Source: Planctomycetaceae bacterium (GTDB lineage Bacteria; Planctomycetota; Planctomycetia; Pirellulales; Thermoguttaceae). From it: DNA of 8,431 bases. Both the position numbers and the translations under genes were made by a program. A model generated the notes under the pieces. The model searched no databases. It saw only the letters and a list, made by a program, of their open reading frames with translations, and was not told where the DNA came from. Location of the stretch: positions 1 through 8,431 of the forward strand of contig JAISJZ010000417.1 in NCBI GenBank assembly GCA_031261125.1, in the 5' to 3' direction. Shown piece after piece: positions 6,831 through 8,431 of the stretch (its first letter is position 1; each line of letters starts with the position of its first letter).

Positions 6831-8090
6831 ATGAGTGCGACTGCCTTTGTCCCCGTAATCGAAGGATTTTGGATACGCAATTTCAAAGTTCTGAAACAAA
6901 TTGCCGTTGGTTCTAGTTTCCAGCAATCAATGGTTATAGACGGCGGTACGGACTTGGGACCCTACGAATTAACACCGCTGACAACGTTCATCGGACCGAG
7001 CGGGAGCGGTAAAACGACACTGCTCGACGCGTTCGCTTTTCTGTCCGACTGTCTGCTCTCCGGGGCGGATGAAGCGGTCTCTAAACGCGGCGGCTTTGAC
7101 GAAATCTACTGCCGAAACGGCAACGGTCCTATTTCCGTCGGCATCGTCTATCGGGCGTGTGCCGAACCGCGACCGCTCACTTATGCCGTCAGTATTAACA
7201 AGAAGCCGAATTCGACCGGAGTGTTCGTCGAAACGGAAGCAATCGTCTATCGGAGCAATTATTCGGCGACACCGACACAGCCGATTCTGCTCTTTCAAAA
7301 CGGCGATAAAAATATCCGGCACGTTTTGCCTTGGAACGGTGTGAAGTTGATGGACATTGAGGCAATCAAACGGACGGACAACCGGCACCTCGCTTTGACA
7401 GAACTCGGTAAGTTTGACGACCTGCCGGACGTACCGCAGTTAAAACGGCATTTGGAGGATTTTCATTTTTCCTGTTATACGCCGGATAATGCAACCGGTT
7501 TGATACCGGCACTTGTCAAGCAGCCCCGGAAAGACAGTTTGCACGCCGAATTCAAACGGATGAAAGAGCGGCACAAATTTGAATTTCCGAATATACTCGA
7601 CGTTATTGCCGGACGAATGCCCGATATTGAAAAAATCACTTATGATGTAACCGATTCGGGGCGCATTATTCTGCGGTTCAAGAAAACCGGCGAAAAGAAA
7701 CCGTATTATGCCCACGAAATCGGCGAAGGGGTGCTGCGGCAGTTTTCGCATTTTCTCTTGCTGGAAGACCCGATGCCGGTTCCGCTTATCGGCATTGAAG
7801 AACCGGCAGCGTATATGGATGAAGCCCAAGTCGAATCGTTTGCGGTTCGTCTCCGAAATTATGTGAATGAAATCGGCGGTTCGCAGTTCCTGATTACAAC
7901 CAATCAGATTTCGTTAATCGACCAGTTTGACCCGACGGAAGTTTGGATGCTGTATAGGGACACCGGCGGCGACATCAAGACGGAGCGGGCTTTGGATGAA
8001 TTATCGTTCCGAGGCGTTGATATGAACAAAGTCGGTCCCTATTGGTACTCCGATTATATCTATCGAAATAAGACGGAGCAAAACCAATGA
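6831..8090 (+). CDS. AAA/ABC-type ATPase of the AAA_21 kind
   Basis: A 419-residue soluble P-loop ATPase with an ABC-like nucleotide-binding fold; the role is unknown. The N-terminus IEGFWIRNFKVLKQI is the usual opening strand of this group. Walker A is GPSGSGKTT at 55-63. The middle part (about 140-290) is a divergent lid region. A degenerate signature helix EIGEGVLRQFSHFLLL lies at 296-311. Walker B with its catalytic acid is PLIGIEEPAAYM (318-329, E323/E324). The switch segment is QFLITTNQISLIDQFDP (352-368), where relatives usually have TTHS; here the His is Asn. It ends VGPYWYSDYIY. There is no C-terminal TOPRIM domain, so it is not an OLD nuclease. Relatives are often paired with a small DUF4276 protein, but no intact partner follows. 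The ATG at 6831 is the only start leaving the N-terminal strand intact (next Met is residue 34), and lies 8 nt after a -10 box. It could act in stress response, DNA-related work or defence; the sequence alone does not decide. Confidence 0.87.
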   Translation: MSATAFVPVIEGFWIRNFKVLKQIAVGSSFQQSMVIDGGTDLGPYELTPLTTFIGPSGSGKTTLLDAFAFLSDCLLSGADEAVSKRGGFDEIYCRNGNGPISVGIVYRACAEPRPLTYAVSINKKPNSTGVFVETEAIVYRSNYSATPTQPILLFQNGDKNIRHVLPWNGVKLMDIEAIKRTDNRHLALTELGKFDDLPDVPQLKRHLEDFHFSCYTPDNATGLIPALVKQPRKDSLHAEFKRMKERHKFEFPNILDVIAGRMPDIEKITYDVTDSGRIILRFKKTGEKKPYYAHEIGEGVLRQFSHFLLLEDPMPVPLIGIEEPAAYMDEAQVESFAVRLRNYVNEIGGSQFLITTNQISLIDQFDPTEVWMLYRDTGGDIKTERALDELSFRGVDMNKVGPYWYSDYIYRNKTEQNQ

Positions 8091-8128
8091 CGCATCCCGC
8101 TATTGTTTTGAGTGTTCCGCACCGGTAG
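8087..8128 (+). pseudogene. 13-codon frame overlapping the ATPase stop, possible partner-gene stub
   Basis: An ATG overlaps the ATPase TGA in the ATGA arrangement typical of translationally coupled genes. The frame encodes only MTHPAIVLSVPHR before TAG. The hydrophobic strand AIVLSV would suit the first beta strand of a small partner protein such as DUF4276, but this is inference from position and a handful of residues. It may equally be chance. Confidence 0.2.
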
Positions 8129-8139
8129 GACGTTACCTC

Positions 8140-8167
8140 TTGACATTTTTGTTTAAGCAAGTATAAT
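8140..8167 (+). promoter_or_regulatory. Consensus sigma-70-type promoter for the DUF1559 gene
   Basis: TTGACA (8140-8145), a 16-nt spacer and TATAAT (8162-8167), both hexamers matching consensus exactly. The expected start is near 8174, giving a leader of about 109 nt before the ATG at 8283. The bases GTATAATG are shared with the ATPase promoter, with the same 16-nt spacing. Confidence 0.8.
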
Positions 8168-8168
8168 G

Positions 8169-8191
8169 GGCGGGATTTTATGAATCCTGCC
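8169..8191 (+). repeat. Inverted repeat at the transcription start of DUF1559
   Basis: GGCGGGATT (8169-8177) pairs with AATCCTGCC (8183-8191), nine pairs including one G-U, around a 5-nt loop TTATG. The left arm spans the predicted start point, so the RNA hairpin would be incomplete in transcripts from that promoter. It could form in read-through RNA from the ATPase gene or act as a DNA site. No U-tract follows. Confidence 0.4.
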
Positions 8192-8221
8192 GTTCCCTGT
8201 TGGTTCAAAATTTGCAGATAA

Positions 8222-8246
8222 AAGCGGGAAATTGTGTTTCCCGCTT
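8222..8246 (+). promoter_or_regulatory. Strong hairpin in the DUF1559 mRNA leader
   Basis: A perfect 10-bp stem, AAGCGGGAAA (8222-8231) with TTTCCCGCTT (8237-8246), closes a 5-nt loop TTGTG. It lies about 24 nt before the Shine-Dalgarno sequence. The following bases are GTGTTTCACTC and not a clean U-run, so it is a weak candidate for an intrinsic terminator or attenuator. It may instead stabilise the mRNA. Confidence 0.5.
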
Positions 8247-8269
8247 GTGTTTCACTCACCCTCTTTTTC

Positions 8270-8275
8270 AAGGAG
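8270..8275 (+). promoter_or_regulatory. Shine-Dalgarno site of the DUF1559 gene
   Basis: AAGGAG with a 7-nt spacer to the ATG at 8283. It is the only strong ribosome binding site in the window and fixes this start. Confidence 0.8.
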
Positions 8276-8282
8276 AATTGCT

Positions 8283-8431
8283 ATGAAAGTGCGTACAGGT
8301 TTCACCCTCGTCGAGTTGCTCGTCGTCATCGCCATTATCGGCGTACTGATTGCTTTGCTTTTGCCTGCTGTCCAAGCTGCCCGCGAAGCGGCAAGACGGA
8401 TGCAATGCACGAACCATCTCAAACAACTCGC
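8283..8431 (+). CDS. DUF1559 pilin-like protein, N-terminal fragment
   Basis: Only the first 49 codons are present; the frame is open at the right edge. The N-terminus MKVRTG-FTLVELLVVIAIIGVLIALLLPAVQAA is a type IV prepilin-like leader: the prepilin peptidase would cut after Gly6 and methylate Phe7, and Glu at mature position 5 (FTLVE) is present. The helix continues with REAARRMQCTNHLKQL, the typical start of planctomycete DUF1559 proteins, which are usually 250-400 residues long. The role of these abundant, probably envelope-associated pseudopilins is not established. The gene has its own consensus promoter, a hairpin in its leader and a good ribosome binding site, which suggests strong expression. 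Confidence 0.93.
   Translation, partial: MKVRTGFTLVELLVVIAIIGVLIALLLPAVQAAREAARRMQCTNHLKQL

Noticed and set aside
6728..6886. A longer N-terminus for the DUF58 protein, starting at 6886
   Set aside because: It would overlap the start of the divergent ATPase and its promoter, and the added residues look non-coding. The family N-terminus (LTREG) begins right after the ATG at 6727.
6831..8090. OLD-family nuclease or retron/Gabija-type defence ATPase
   Set aside because: The protein ends soon after the switch region, with no TOPRIM domain, and no nuclease or helicase partner is encoded next to it.
8222..8260. Intrinsic terminator ending the ATPase transcript
   Set aside because: The stem is strong but is not followed by a proper U-tract, and it lies downstream of the DUF1559 promoter, so it is better read as a leader hairpin.
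7975..8271. A 98-codon open frame on the minus strand
   Set aside because: It runs antisense to the end of the ATPase gene and across the DUF1559 promoter and leader, with no recognisable protein features.

Overview
The window looks like a fragment of a planctomycete chromosome. The strongest sign is the gene entering at the right edge, which encodes a type IV pilin-like N-terminus of the DUF1559 kind (GFTLVELLVVIAII, then LLLPAVQAAREAARRMQC), a family greatly expanded in Planctomycetes. The DUF58 protein (FLTREGIYYLF, LREVNL) and the large secreted glycoside hydrolases fit the same group. A gut or other polysaccharide-rich habitat is possible but is inference only.

Left two thirds, minus strand (1-5515). 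Two large secreted alpha-L-rhamnosidases lie head to tail. A GH106 enzyme (1047 aa, complete, 5415-2272) is followed 40 nt later by a GH78 enzyme (2231 to beyond base 1, at least 743 codons). Both carry signal peptides and diagnostic family motifs. The short gap and shared direction suggest one transcript for removing rhamnose from plant pectin (rhamnogalacturonan) or another rhamnose-rich glycan. The region upstream of GH106 holds two extended -10 elements 19 bp apart.

Middle, minus strand (5516-6727). A two-helix membrane protein of the DUF58 family, without its usual MoxR ATPase neighbour in view.

Right, plus strand (6831-8431). Divergent from DUF58 is an AAA/ABC-type ATPase of the AAA_21 kind (419 aa). 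A good -10 box lies only 8 nt before its ATG, so its mRNA is probably leaderless. Its usual switch histidine is replaced by asparagine. A 13-codon reading frame overlaps its stop as ATGA and may be the stub of a lost partner gene. Then comes a near-perfect sigma-70 promoter, a leader of about 110 nt with a strong hairpin, a good Shine-Dalgarno sequence and the start of the DUF1559 gene.

No tRNA, rRNA, CRISPR array, transposase or insertion sequence is visible. I see no clearly new multi-gene system. The most unusual points are the leaderless ATPase with a variant switch residue, palindromic segments inside both rhamnosidase genes (one looks like an in-frame insertion), a cluster of TTGTC/GACAA half-sites in the divergent promoter region, and the paired extended -10 elements before GH106.
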